DNA of 64,000 nucleotides from CAZMRF01 sp964568735 (GCA_964568735.1 CAZMRF010000009.1:1-64000); one strand, 5' to 3'; shown: positions 55,301-62,871, counted from the first letter of the stretch. The notes: generated from the letters alone by a model not told the origin. A program made the numbers and translations.

Positions 55301-55481
55301 GGTCCAGGTCGAGATCCGGAGGCTTCAGGAGACGCTGGGGCTGGCCCCCGACTGGCTCGCCTTCCAGGCAGGATGGCGCACCAAGGTCTTCGCCCTCGAG
55401 CCGGGCGAACGCGTCGTCGACGAGGCGCCTGACCATCCGGCCACGCTCTACGTCGCGGCATCCGCGCCGGGGGGACCCTGA
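52398..55481 (+). CDS. secreted VVW-repeat protein with metzincin-like protease domain
   Basis: A 1027-residue protein with leader AAGLAILLLFPAGEGCEPAL. Residues about 45-440 are VVW repeats like those of the 15538-18798 protein (GGFIVVWESTEAGGYYKDIF; RFVVVWDGPRHDGS; VRVNTYTTGSQ). A Cys-rich region follows, then a protease domain with TLAHELGHVFSIPDDPNFD near residue 745, an HExxHxxxxxxD motif of metzincin or related zinc peptidases, and a beta-rich C-terminal part. All three zinc ligands are present, so it may be an active extracellular protease. It is in the CHAT cluster, 42 bases after the lipoprotein gene and one base before the next. Confidence 0.85.
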   Translation: MLRDLSPRDRLRRRVVPGAAGLAILLLFPAGEGCEPALAAPAGGEFIVNAATLGHQGAAAVAGDKAGGFIVVWESTEAGGYYKDIFMRRFDSAGVTSGPDVRVNTYTTGSQSRPSVASDSNGRFVVVWDGPRHDGSLTGVFGQRFDSSSAKVGVEFMVNPWTTSDQIRPAVAMNTMGAFTVVWEGFGRDGSATEVYGQRYDPNGAEAGGDFLVNDHTADWQGIVDVGLADIPSNFVVVWTSGSEDANVPAANALGYMTHPDGSSFGVFKKAFKYTGLVDPREVQANSYWTGFQGRPRISIGNGGDFIVVWQSGRFENGPDGSGGGISARYFALNGGAADEFQVNAYATGIQSWPDVAMDPNAQSFVVVWTGLGEGGPGVFGRRFKTASSPLGCDFPVKTMASGPLSSARVAMTGECSFVSVWTSGAREVDGDDGSAGGILARVFGKPGGTCAARDGAYCCPKPAYTGTAPYTPTLKCLVRWAGIVGAPSIDCPESLCSSRFAAKDFHTMLNERHARASDAIWDPNAAIKLVTATSTLQQLSIDDLDFAAGGSKGSRGDIRMVAFASETAACKDPNGNWIEVCSAADCTSNANCGAGIHCFIPAGAPAGTSGKCECASGGICGPGTGKCVHAYQPLGNGCISKELRDTWVCADCQWFQATGAPPCPELWNPPSPSCPARDPNRSEPEGILAVSANHVLTESYKPMNGHVGVAVIGSPTYPWLLVPDPQDDCGPCDSECIRDEGTLAHELGHVFSIPDDPNFDIYDPNISRAYLTGIGSGLCKAQAAFKVPPVPSGDSTAGWSEERIEYFTELIGDAGSKHPYLDIEKVRFSLGGMRPGASAVPRSLSISIGLAGLLPPWKGTLGFLIYLDTDGDAHTGCDPPGGKTFLMAGTERVIKVNVDYDREASKKDAPQFTASASVLGCNRDRHALRTLRAARDSLQASARIVYIERDGRASGGEGPDRLPIRSEVQVEIRRLQETLGLAPDWLAFQAGWRTKVFALEPGERVVDEAPDHPATLYVAASAPGGP

Positions 55482-55482
55482 C

Positions 55483-56934
55483 GTGTCAGGGATCGCCTCG
55501 CGCTTCGCACGCGGAGCCTGCTGCCTCGTCCTGGCGGCGAGCCTGCCGGGCTGCTCCATGATGGCAGGGAGGATCGCGAAGAAGCTGGCGGAGACCTCGC
55601 CGATCACGGAGGAGGATCAGCTCGTTCTCGAGGGAGCCGTGCCGGCCTTCCGGCGCTGCATGGTGGACCACCAGTTCTGCGGCAGCTCCGCGACCTGCAA
55701 GGGAGCCGCGGCCCTGTCGAGATCTGCTCCCGATGCCGTGGGCGTCTCCCCGGAGCTTCGCCGGGAGATCGAGTCGGCCTGGATCCAGGGTGCCCGTGAA
55801 CCCTCATCGGCCCGCGCTCTGGCGCTCCAGGAGAATCCCGTGCAGACGGGCGTCGAGAGGCTCCTTCTGGCGCTCGTCGATCCGGCTGCGGCTGCCTACG
55901 AGGTGCAAGACCGGGGGCCGGGCACGAGCTGCCAGCAACGCTTCAGCATCTCCGATGGGGACGCCGGGCGCGCCGCCTCGCTGTGCTTCACCGATGTGGA
56001 GCTGAGGGCCTTCGAGAGGGACCTGGAGGAAGTCGTGCTGGGCGGGGGCTTCGAGGCGCTCCATCACGCGGCCGTCCGCTCCGAGCAGGCGCTCTCGACG
56101 CGCGGCGAGGGCTCGAGCCCGCTGTCGGACGAGGTGCGTCTGCTCGCCCGGAAGGCCGAGTTCGCCGGCGGGTACCTCAAGGCCTATTTCAGGAATGGCA
56201 AGTTCTGGAAGATCGAGCTGAGCGGCGAGAAGTGGAAGGAGAAGCTGGAGGCGGAGCTGCGGAGGCGCTTCCCGCTCTACAGCGATGAAGACATCCAGGC
56301 CCTGCTCGCGCACTTCGAGCTCCTGAGCCGTGAATGGAAGTTCGTCTTCGGGGGCATTGGGTCGGACGGATTCGTGACGAGAGGGGGCGCGATCCACCAG
56401 TTCCCGGCGGTGGAAGTGAAGGTGGACGATCTCTTCGGCGATGCGCCCTCGCTTCCGGAGGTGGACTTCCTCCAGGTCGGCTCGGACCTCGTGAGGGTCT
56501 ACATGGAGGCGATCCTGGACGCCAGGCTCGGCGTCCCGGCGGTCAGCAACGCCACCGGCGCGAGCTGCGAGCTCTTCGGATCCGAAGCGCTGCCGGTCCA
56601 CGAACCGGGGGAGGTCGGCGGAAAGGGTGTGACCGAGGCGGAGTTCGGCCTCGTCAACAACTGGGCGAACGCCACGGAGAGCGTCTCGGCCACGCTCTTC
56701 GGCCGGGTCGTCCGGGGGATCGGTCCCTTCGGTCTCAACAACGAGGCCCTGGCGAAGCTGCTGGAGACGCTCCTCGGCGTGACGTTGCGCAAGGCTACGG
56801 AGCGCCTCGCCTGGTGCTACTACGACTGCGTCCACGTGGAGGGCTCCGACGAGCCCTTGTCGATCGCCGGGGGAGAGCCAATCACGGTGAGGCTGAGGGT
56901 GGATGCCGAGGCGCCCAGGCTGCTCGGCAGGTGA
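55483..56934 (+). CDS. large lipoprotein of unknown function
   Basis: A 483-residue protein. The signal peptide ends in a good lipobox (LVLAASLPGC), so it is probably outer-membrane or periplasm-facing. The mature part has several Cys (RRCMVDHQFCGSSATC), a helical middle (EKWKEKLEAELRRRFPLYSD) and mixed beta regions (GAIHQFPAVEVKVDDLFGD). No known family is recognised. GTG 55483 starts one base after the protease stop, so translation is coupled. It is the last co-directional gene of the cluster that begins at the sigma factor. Confidence 0.75.
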   Translation: MSGIASRFARGACCLVLAASLPGCSMMAGRIAKKLAETSPITEEDQLVLEGAVPAFRRCMVDHQFCGSSATCKGAAALSRSAPDAVGVSPELRREIESAWIQGAREPSSARALALQENPVQTGVERLLLALVDPAAAAYEVQDRGPGTSCQQRFSISDGDAGRAASLCFTDVELRAFERDLEEVVLGGGFEALHHAAVRSEQALSTRGEGSSPLSDEVRLLARKAEFAGGYLKAYFRNGKFWKIELSGEKWKEKLEAELRRRFPLYSDEDIQALLAHFELLSREWKFVFGGIGSDGFVTRGGAIHQFPAVEVKVDDLFGDAPSLPEVDFLQVGSDLVRVYMEAILDARLGVPAVSNATGASCELFGSEALPVHEPGEVGGKGVTEAEFGLVNNWANATESVSATLFGRVVRGIGPFGLNNEALAKLLETLLGVTLRKATERLAWCYYDCVHVEGSDEPLSIAGGEPITVRLRVDAEAPRLLGR

Positions 56935-56984
56935 GGGACACGGAGCGAGTCGAGCCTGTCCCGGGAGAAGGGAGAGGAATCCGA

Positions 56985-57102
56985 GTGTCGGCACGCGCAG
57001 CCCAGAACTTCAACATCAGGCTGCTCGAAAGGGGAGAGTGCGACTTCGGGCACTTGGAGCCATGGATCCGCCGCGCGCTCGTCCGACCGAGTCGCGCTGG
57101 GC
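56985..57102 (+). pseudogene. C-terminal Doc remnant
   Basis: The frame reads NIRLLERGECDFGHLEPWIR, nearly identical to the end of the intact Doc toxin encoded at 35445-35846 (GLLERGECDFEHLEPWIRG). The DNA is also close (GCTCGAAAGGGGAGAGTGCG in both). The Fic core and everything upstream is missing. It is a leftover of a second Doc copy between the CHAT cluster and the HTH/nucleotidyltransferase pair. Confidence 0.7.
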
Positions 57103-57270
57103 GCAGGCGGTGGGCAGGTCAGAATCCGACAGGCCCGCGGCCCGTCCACCCGGCGGTCCGCAAGCCTTGGCCTACCAGACCGGCTCCGGCGCGGAGCTTT
57201 ATGGTGGGCGCACGTTGGAGCTCGCCTCCCCCCCCAGGTGAACGGACGTCCGCGCTCATCTGGTGAAGCA

Positions 57271-57285
57271 TACTAAATAATAGTA
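57271..57285 (+). promoter_or_regulatory. operator palindrome ahead of the HTH gene
   Basis: TACTAAATAATAGTA is an inverted repeat (TACTA/TAGTA) in a short AT-rich island 10 bases before the GTG of the HTH gene. Placement at the probable -10 region suggests autorepression. No clear -35 is visible. Confidence 0.45.
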
Positions 57286-57295
57286 CACTTCCCGG

Positions 57296-57664
57296 GTGAA
57301 ACTCGATCCCCGCCGCATCAAGGGCCTGTGCCGCCTCGAGGGCCTGACCCTGCAGGGCCTGCTGCAGGAGGCCGGCGTCAGCCGGACGGCCTACTACTCT
57401 CTGACGAGGAAGGACTCCGTCCTCCCGCAATCGGTTCGTTCCCTTGCTGGCACCCTCGGCGTGGCGCCTTCCGCGATCCTGGATGACCCACCCCCTGCGG
57501 TCTGGCGGGCGCGGCTGCTCCTGCGTCAGGCGCAGCGGATCGTGACCCGGAACACAGGGATCTCGTTCGACGACGTCTGGCACACCCTGGTGCTGCTCGA
57601 GGAGCCGCCGGTCGAGCGGCTCAGAAGGAGCCTGCTGCGTGGCCGCGCCGCTGATATTCACTGA
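57296..57664 (+). CDS. HTH protein (antitoxin-like)
   Basis: A 122-residue protein. IKGLCRLEGLTLQGLLQEAG followed by SRTAYYSLTRKDSVLPQSVR and SLAGTLGVAPSAIL is a Cro/C1-type helix-turn-helix. The C-terminal half is helical and charged. It overlaps the nucleotidyltransferase gene by 26 bases, the usual arrangement of an HTH antitoxin ahead of a nucleotidyltransferase toxin. GTG is the only start near the first helix. Confidence 0.8.
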   Translation: MKLDPRRIKGLCRLEGLTLQGLLQEAGVSRTAYYSLTRKDSVLPQSVRSLAGTLGVAPSAILDDPPPAVWRARLLLRQAQRIVTRNTGISFDDVWHTLVLLEEPPVERLRRSLLRGRAADIH

Positions 57665-58112
57665 GCGGGAGCAGGCTTTCTTGAGGGAGCTTGTCCGCAA
57701 CAAGGTCGACTTCATGATCGTCGGGCTCGCGGCCGCGGCGCTGCAGGGGGCGCCGGCGGTCACCCAGGACATCGATCTGTGGTTCAGGGATCTAGCCGAT
57801 CCGCGGCTGAAGAAGGCGCTGGGCCGCGTGGGCGGAGTCTATGTCCCTCCAACAGGCTCCACGCCCCCGATGCTCGCGGGCAAGAGCGTGGCGCTCTTCG
57901 ACATCGTCCTCACGATGGACGGCCTCGGGGCATTCGAGAGCGAGAGAGAGAATGCCATTGAGGTTCCGATGGGTCGAACGAAGGTGATGGTCCTTTCCCT
58001 TGAACGGATCATCGCCAGCAAGAGAGCGGCCAACCGCGAGAAAGATCGGCTGATCCTGCCCGTCCTCGAGGCCACGGCCGCCGTCCTGCGCGCGAAAAAG
58101 GGTCGCTCTTAG
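57639..58112 (+). CDS. nucleotidyltransferase-fold protein (toxin-like)
   Basis: A 157-residue protein with the nucleotidyltransferase opening FMIVGLAAAALQGAPAVTQD followed by DIDLWFRD, which gives the D-x-D metal pair, and a later FDIVLTMDGL that supplies the third acidic residue. The G-G/S signature of canonical enzymes is replaced by VGLAAAALQG. Length and partner resemble the nucleotidyltransferase toxins of HTH/NTase pairs; AbiEii and MenA belong to the same superfamily. The C-terminus has VLSLERIIASKRAANREKDR, typical of this group. It starts with GTG inside the HTH gene. Confidence 0.8.
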   Translation: MAAPLIFTEREQAFLRELVRNKVDFMIVGLAAAALQGAPAVTQDIDLWFRDLADPRLKKALGRVGGVYVPPTGSTPPMLAGKSVALFDIVLTMDGLGAFESERENAIEVPMGRTKVMVLSLERIIASKRAANREKDRLILPVLEATAAVLRAKKGRS

Positions 58113-58180
58113 GAGGGTCCGGCCCTGTGCCATGTGAGGCCCTTCCACAACCCGCTATATCTCAGTAGGATTGAAGACCA

Positions 58181-58220
58181 GGGCGGTTACCTCAGCTGGA
58201 AGAGCACCTGTCTCACGCGC
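58181..58220 (+). pseudogene. 5' fragment of tRNA-Val(CAC)
   Basis: GGGCGGTTACCTCAGCTGGA followed by AGAGCACCTGTCTCACGCGC reads as acceptor strand, D-arm (CTC/GAG pairing with AGCTGGA loop) and anticodon loop with CAC. The 3' half (anticodon 3' strand, T-arm, acceptor) does not follow, so no complete tRNA folds. It marks the left edge of the lower-GC accessory segment, as tRNA genes often do. Confidence 0.5.
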
Positions 58221-58330
58221 GAATCGAGCCACCGCGTAGATCAAGGCGATCCGCGCGGGGCATGCGGTTTCGGGTCCATCAGGGACGCAGCACGTCCTTG
58301 GTCAGCGCGCACAGCAGGTTGGAGGATCAC

Positions 58331-59359
58331 GTGAGAAGAACGATGAATCGCAGAAGGGCAGTCGGCGTTGTGGTCGGTGGTCTCATTCTCTTCGGAGCTG
58401 TTTCCAGCATGGGAAAACCGGGACAAGAGAACGAGCCGCTGACGACGCCACAACCAAGGACGGCGGGGGCCGGCACCTGTAAGAAGGGCGGACTTGATCG
58501 CCGCTACGATTGCGGGGTAGAAGGCTCCGGAGCGGGTCGCGTAATCGAGGCAGATGCGGGACCTGTAGAGATCAGCGGACCAGACGGACTCGTCGTGAGC
58601 GGCAAGGTTGGTATCGGCACTACCGAGCCCGACACGAATCCGATTGTAGGATTGGACGTAAGAGGAGTCATCGAAGCTCAGGCAACGACCACCGGCGGAG
58701 CAGCGATCGAGACCTATAACACGCTGCGCACACGCGTGGTCGCCATTGGTAGCCAAGCGCAAAACGGGTTCATCGGGCTCTTCGAGGAGGATGGGTCGAC
58801 CATAGCTGTGAACATGACAGCTACACCAGGTGGTCGGATCTGGTTCAACAACGGTGGCAATGTGGGGATAGGCACTTCCACTCCAGCCGCAGCCCTCGAC
58901 GTTGAAGGAAAAACAATAACGAAGGTACTCGAGATTACGGGCGGGCTTGACCTTGCTGAGGACTTTCGGGTTTTCGGCAACCACAGGGTCGAAAAAGGAG
59001 CCGTCGTAGTAATAGATGATATCCATCCAGGGTTTCTGAAGGTGAGCGATCGGGCCTACGATACCTGTGTTGCGGGGATCGTTAGTGGTGCCGGCAACAT
59101 CGCTCCAGGCCTTACTCTGATAGGAACGGTTGCGACAGCAGACACACACACGATCGCGCTCAGCGGGAGAGTCTATGTCTTGGCAGACGCGGGGACGTCT
59201 CCGATCGCGCCAGGTGACCTGCTCACTAGCTCGGCAGTCCCAGGTCGAGCGATGAAGGCGACCGATAGGTATCGTGCCTCTGGTGCGGTCATCGGCAAGG
59301 CAATGTCCTCACTCAAGAACGGTCAGGGACTTGTGTTGGTCCTGGTCAACTTGGGGTAG
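58331..59359 (+). CDS. secreted tail-fibre-like protein
   Basis: A 342-residue protein with a leader (VGVVVGGLILFGAVSSMG) and, in the mature part, GLVVSGKVGIGTTEPDTNPI and NNGGNVGIGTSTPAAALDVE. These are the V-G-I-G-T-x-x-P repeats of phage tail fibres and bacterial fibre-like proteins. The C-terminal region (GDLLTSSAVPGRAMKATDRY; GAVIGKAMSSLKNGQGLVLV) is the usual end-domain of these proteins. GTG 58331 is preferred because GGAGG stands five bases upstream; ATG 58343 is possible. GC is lower than in the main chromosome, so the gene was probably acquired horizontally. Confidence 0.8.
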   Translation: MRRTMNRRRAVGVVVGGLILFGAVSSMGKPGQENEPLTTPQPRTAGAGTCKKGGLDRRYDCGVEGSGAGRVIEADAGPVEISGPDGLVVSGKVGIGTTEPDTNPIVGLDVRGVIEAQATTTGGAAIETYNTLRTRVVAIGSQAQNGFIGLFEEDGSTIAVNMTATPGGRIWFNNGGNVGIGTSTPAAALDVEGKTITKVLEITGGLDLAEDFRVFGNHRVEKGAVVVIDDIHPGFLKVSDRAYDTCVAGIVSGAGNIAPGLTLIGTVATADTHTIALSGRVYVLADAGTSPIAPGDLLTSSAVPGRAMKATDRYRASGAVIGKAMSSLKNGQGLVLVLVNLG

Positions 59360-59474
59360 TAGGCCACTTAAGGAATCTCGGCACACAAAGCAAGGTTGAC
59401 GAAGCGGAGTCAAACACCAGAACCAAAGTTCGTTCATTAAGGGCCACTTGATCGGCGCCGGGGGGAGAGACCCG

Positions 59475-61370
59475 ATGTGCGATACGAGGGAGTTGCCGCG
59501 GACGGTAGGGGTGAGAGCCGTTGGAGCTAATGCATGGGTAGTATTCGTCATACTTCTAGCATCGAATACCGCGAGAGCCTTCGGACAGAGTCCGATCCAG
59601 ACGGAGAATCAACTGCCTGGGACCGCCGAATGGGAGCTGGATCGTACTGCGCCTCACTCTGGAATTCAGGGATACGCGTCGCTCACGAGCGCGAACTTAG
59701 GCCAGGAAATAAAGCTCTTTGTTGACACCGAGGATCCGTACTACACCGTCAGAGTATTCCGGCTGGGTTGGTACGGGGGCGCCGGAGGGCGCGAGGTAAC
59801 TAGCCCTCTTGTTCGAGTCGGTCGACGACATGATCCTCTCTACAGTTTCGACGCAGTAACGGGACTCATCGAGTGCGACTGGACTGACCCGTATACTCTT
59901 AGCATACCAGTCAATTGGGTCAGTGGATTGTACGTGGCGAAACTTACGGCCATCCCAAGTGGTGGGCAGAACTATATTATCTTCGTAGTACGAGACGACG
60001 AACGGAGGGCCACGTATCTCTTTCAGCAGAGTGTTACGACATACCAGGCCTATAACGAATGGGGAGGCAGGGGGCTATACGCAAACAGGGACGCCAACAT
60101 CCCTCCTGCGAGAAAGGTCTCCTTCAATCGCCCCTACGGGCTCTATGATCTCGGCGCCTTTTCTCATTCGGGGATCCCCTCGCCGGGGTATGGTGCAGGC
60201 GACTTGTTCTACTGGGAGATCAATTTCCTGCGATGGCTCGAGCGCGAAGGCTACGACGTTACCTACTGCACGAACATCGATTCCCATGAGAACGCTAGCT
60301 TGCTTCTATCCCATAGAGCCTTCCTCTCCGTCGGACATGATGAGTACTGGTCTTGGGAGATGCGGGCGAATGTGGAGGCAGCGCGCGACGCTGGAGTGAA
60401 TCTAGGCTTTTTCTCTGCAAACACATGCTACGTCCAAATCCGACTTGAAGAAAGTCCATCAACCCACGAGCCGAATCGAACTATTGTTGGGTATAAAGAA
60501 TTCGCGTGTGGACCTTGTTGCATAGCACCTCGCATGCCACCGAACAGCTGTGATCCTCTAAATCTGAGCACATGCAACCTCAATTCGTGTGATCCTGCAT
60601 GCTGCTCGACAAGTACTGGCTGTATGGATCCGCTCTGTGCTGACTGCGACCACGCTAACGACGCGTATATCTCCATACAATGGGCCAATTCACCGGTCAA
60701 TAGACCTGAGGATGCCCTATTGGGGATCAGGCTCTGCTACTCAACCGTCGACGCGGACGTTGTGATCTCCGATCCAGCGTCGTGGGTATTCACGCATACC
60801 AACGTTCAAAACGGCGACCATATTCCCGGCCTTCTAGGGTATGAAGTCGATAGTGTGCAGTTTGATACGCCACCTGGGACAAAAGTACTAGCTCATTCTG
60901 CATTTGCGACGGACCCGAATGACGCGAGTATTCTGTGCCGGACCGGTCCCGCAGGGGATACGGATGGGTACGCGGATATGGTCATCATCGACGGTACCGG
61001 TAGGACTGCATGTTCAACTACATTCTCTACGGGCACGATCCAATGGTCCTGGGGGCTCGACGATTTCAATGCACCTCAAGATCGTCTCTCTGTAGTGAGC
61101 CCCGTCGCGGAGCAAGTAACAAGAAACGTTTTGGCGCAGCTAGCGATCGTTCATGGCAATCCGACAGATGTCGTATACGTTGATCAGAACAGTAGTGTGC
61201 CTGGAAGTGGAAGTTGTCAGCATCCCTACGAACTGGTGAGCGAGGGTGTAGCGAATGTCAGTCCTGGCGGCACGCTAATTCTGGTATCGGGCTCGTATCC
61301 CGAGAGGGTGACGATCGCGCGGCAAATGACTATCTACAGTGCTTGGGGAAGATCGGTCATCGGGGAATAG
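59475..61370 (+). CDS. N,N-dimethylformamidase beta-subunit-like secreted protein
   Basis: A 631-residue protein with a leader (AWVVFVILLASNTARAFGQ). The central part matches the DMFase large-subunit family (QQSVTTYQAYNEWGGRGLYA; NFLRWLEREGYDVTYCTNID; LSVGHDEYWSWEMRANVEAA). Amide hydrolysis is the family activity, but most homologues are uncharacterised. Between residues about 344 and 394 there is a Cys-rich insertion (11 Cys, e.g. NSCDPACCSTSTGCMDPLCA) that interrupts the catalytic fold. The C-terminus (VYVDQNSSVPGSGSCQHPYE; GGTLILVSGSYPERVTIARQ) resembles the start of a beta-helix and may be cut short. ATG 59475 follows GGGGGAGAG. Lower GC suggests transfer. Confidence 0.75.
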   Translation: MCDTRELPRTVGVRAVGANAWVVFVILLASNTARAFGQSPIQTENQLPGTAEWELDRTAPHSGIQGYASLTSANLGQEIKLFVDTEDPYYTVRVFRLGWYGGAGGREVTSPLVRVGRRHDPLYSFDAVTGLIECDWTDPYTLSIPVNWVSGLYVAKLTAIPSGGQNYIIFVVRDDERRATYLFQQSVTTYQAYNEWGGRGLYANRDANIPPARKVSFNRPYGLYDLGAFSHSGIPSPGYGAGDLFYWEINFLRWLEREGYDVTYCTNIDSHENASLLLSHRAFLSVGHDEYWSWEMRANVEAARDAGVNLGFFSANTCYVQIRLEESPSTHEPNRTIVGYKEFACGPCCIAPRMPPNSCDPLNLSTCNLNSCDPACCSTSTGCMDPLCADCDHANDAYISIQWANSPVNRPEDALLGIRLCYSTVDADVVISDPASWVFTHTNVQNGDHIPGLLGYEVDSVQFDTPPGTKVLAHSAFATDPNDASILCRTGPAGDTDGYADMVIIDGTGRTACSTTFSTGTIQWSWGLDDFNAPQDRLSVVSPVAEQVTRNVLAQLAIVHGNPTDVVYVDQNSSVPGSGSCQHPYELVSEGVANVSPGGTLILVSGSYPERVTIARQMTIYSAWGRSVIGE

Positions 61371-61445
61371 GTCGGTTGAGCTTAGCCGGAGATCGTGTCT
61401 CTAACACCCTGCTGAGAAACTCGCGTCACTAGCCCCGATGAGTTC

Positions 61446-61709
61446 GTGCGGTGCCCTGCGATAGGCCGCAACTCGTCGACGACGAAGGAGATGGCGATGC
61501 GAAGAGAAGATCGTCAGGAGGACGAGGTGTTCAGTTGCGTCCCGTTCGAATCTCCCGTGGTGAACCACCACTTCGTGAGATTCAACAAGCGCGTCACCTT
61601 CTGCGCGACCGACGTCCTTCTGAGGGTGAACGGATGGAAGCTCGCAGTCGACCCGATGGCGGCTCACGCCTTCATCATTGGACCGCTTGAGAGGGGAAGG
61701 TGCGACTAG
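61446..61709 (+). pseudogene. degraded Doc gene truncated by an IS66 end
   Basis: The frame reads VVNHHFVRFNKRVTFCATDV then VNGWKLAVDPMAAHAFIIGP, clearly related to the intact Doc (NHPFVDGNKR and WKLQVEPQAAHAFIIGL). The Fic core is destroyed (HPFVDGNKR is HHFVRFNKR), and the gene stops at a TAG four bases before the IS66-type end at 61713. The N-terminal half is unrecognisable. Confidence 0.7.
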
Positions 61710-61712
61710 TAT

Positions 61713-61793
61713 GTGAGCGTTCTGTGCTCCCCGTCCCGGGGCTGGGCGCGGCGGAGTGGCGCGGTGCTACTCGGGTCCGACGAGTGTCCTGAG
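61713..61793. repeat. IS66-type terminal remnant (direct repeat, copy 1)
   Basis: 81 bases with one mismatch to 62872-62952, beginning GTGAGCGTTCTGTGCTCCCC, an IS66-like end. Copy 2 is the real end of the IS66 transposase gene, including its last codons. Copy 1 is a leftover end abutting the Doc remnant. Confidence 0.85.
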
Positions 61794-61896
61794 GGCGGAT
61801 AGGCGTTTCAGGCTGCGTTCCGGGCTATTATGGGTCCGGTAAGGCGTGTTCAGTCAACCGGGGCGGGCAGCGCGACCGGGCGGCGGGAGGGCTTCA

Positions 61897-62556
61897 ATGC
61901 TCGTGAAAATTCTCATCGGTGTTGCGGGTGTCTTGGTCCTTTTCGTAGCGGTGGTGGCCACACGGCCGTCCACCTATCACGTCGAGCGCAAGCTCGAGGT
62001 CGCTGCTCCAGCCGATCTCGTGTTCGGTGTTCTCAACGACCTCCATCAGTTTGCGGGTGTCTTGGTCCTTTTCGGGTCGCCGTGGGAGAAGCTCGATCCC
62101 AACATGCAGAAGACCTTCGAAGGCCCCGCGGCGGGCGTCGGTCAGTCGTATGCGTGGAGCGGCAACAAGGAAGTCGGCAAGGGCAAGATGACGATCGAAG
62201 AGAGCGTCCCTGGCCAGAAGGTGGGCATGAAGCTCGAGTTTGTGGAGCCGATGGAGTCCACGGCAACCTGTGCGCTCACCCTCGCGGGTACGCCGACCGG
62301 CTCGTTCGTGACGTGGTCGATGGATGGGAACCACAATTTCATGGGGAGAGCCTTCGGCATGTTCATGGACATGGACAACATGCTCGGCACCGACATCGAG
62401 AAGGGGCTCGCCCAACTGAAGACCGTCGCCGAGGGCAAGCAGGTAGCAATAGCGGCCGCTGCCGCGGCTCAGGCTGACGCCGACAAGGCCGCCGCCGAAG
62501 AGGCTGCGAAGACTGCCGCTGCCACACCCGTCAAGGGTGTGACGCGCCAGCATTGA
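61897..62556 (+). CDS. SRPBCC family protein with N-terminal membrane anchor
   Basis: A 219-residue protein with an N-terminal hydrophobic helix (ILIGVAGVLVLFVAVVATRP) and an SRPBCC/polyketide-cyclase-like domain (HVERKLEVAAPADLVFGVLN; LDPNMQKTFEGPAAGVGQSY), ending in an Ala-rich tail (AAAAAAQADADKAAAEEAAK). Such domains bind hydrophobic ligands. Where family members usually have a W-S-P-W-x-K segment, this protein reads FAGVLVLFGSPWEKLDP, and a 24-base copy of the leader DNA sits exactly there. GGGAGGG precedes ATG 61897. Confidence 0.8.
   Translation: MLVKILIGVAGVLVLFVAVVATRPSTYHVERKLEVAAPADLVFGVLNDLHQFAGVLVLFGSPWEKLDPNMQKTFEGPAAGVGQSYAWSGNKEVGKGKMTIEESVPGQKVGMKLEFVEPMESTATCALTLAGTPTGSFVTWSMDGNHNFMGRAFGMFMDMDNMLGTDIEKGLAQLKTVAEGKQVAIAAAAAAQADADKAAAEEAAKTAAATPVKGVTRQH
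61922..62074 (+). repeat. 24-bp direct repeat inside the SRPBCC gene
   Basis: TTGCGGGTGTCTTGGTCCTT plus TTCG occurs at 61922-61945 (leader helix) and again at 62051-62074 (start of the ligand-binding domain). The copies are identical, 129 bases apart, which is 43 codons, so the frame is kept. Confidence 0.95.
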
Positions 62557-62582
62557 TGATCGGTTTCGACGCCCGAAAGCAC

Positions 62583-62871
62583 CTAGCACCACCCCTCGTT
62601 TCTGACTCGCAGCATCCCACGTTTCTCCAGTGTCCGCTCGATCGGGAAGCGCTGATCGTAGGCGAGGGAGCGTTCCTCGTCTGACAGGGTCGCAGCGATC
62701 CTCTCCGCGCGCTCGCCCACCTCGTCGCGGAACGCTGCGCGATCGACGCGTAGATCCGGCCTCTGGTCCCATCGCTGCGCTGGCGTGCACCACCCAAGGC
62801 TACGCCGCGGAATCAGCTCGTTCAAACAACCGCGCATCTCGTTGAGCGCGTCTTGCAGGTGCGCCTCATCG
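62583..62871 (-). pseudogene. C-terminal fragment of an integrase-core transposase
   Basis: From the IS66 end inward the frame reads GCLNELIPRRSLGWCTPAQR, then DLRVDRAAFRDEVGERAERI and IERTLEKRGMLRVRNEGWC, ending with TAG at 62583-62585. This is the C-terminal tail typical of DDE integrase-core transposases. The catalytic core is missing, cut off exactly where the IS66-type end begins, so the IS66 element apparently inserted into it. Confidence 0.7.

Noticed and set aside
58181..58260. Complete tRNA gene
   Set aside because: No 3' strand of the anticodon stem, no T-arm and no matching acceptor strand follow.
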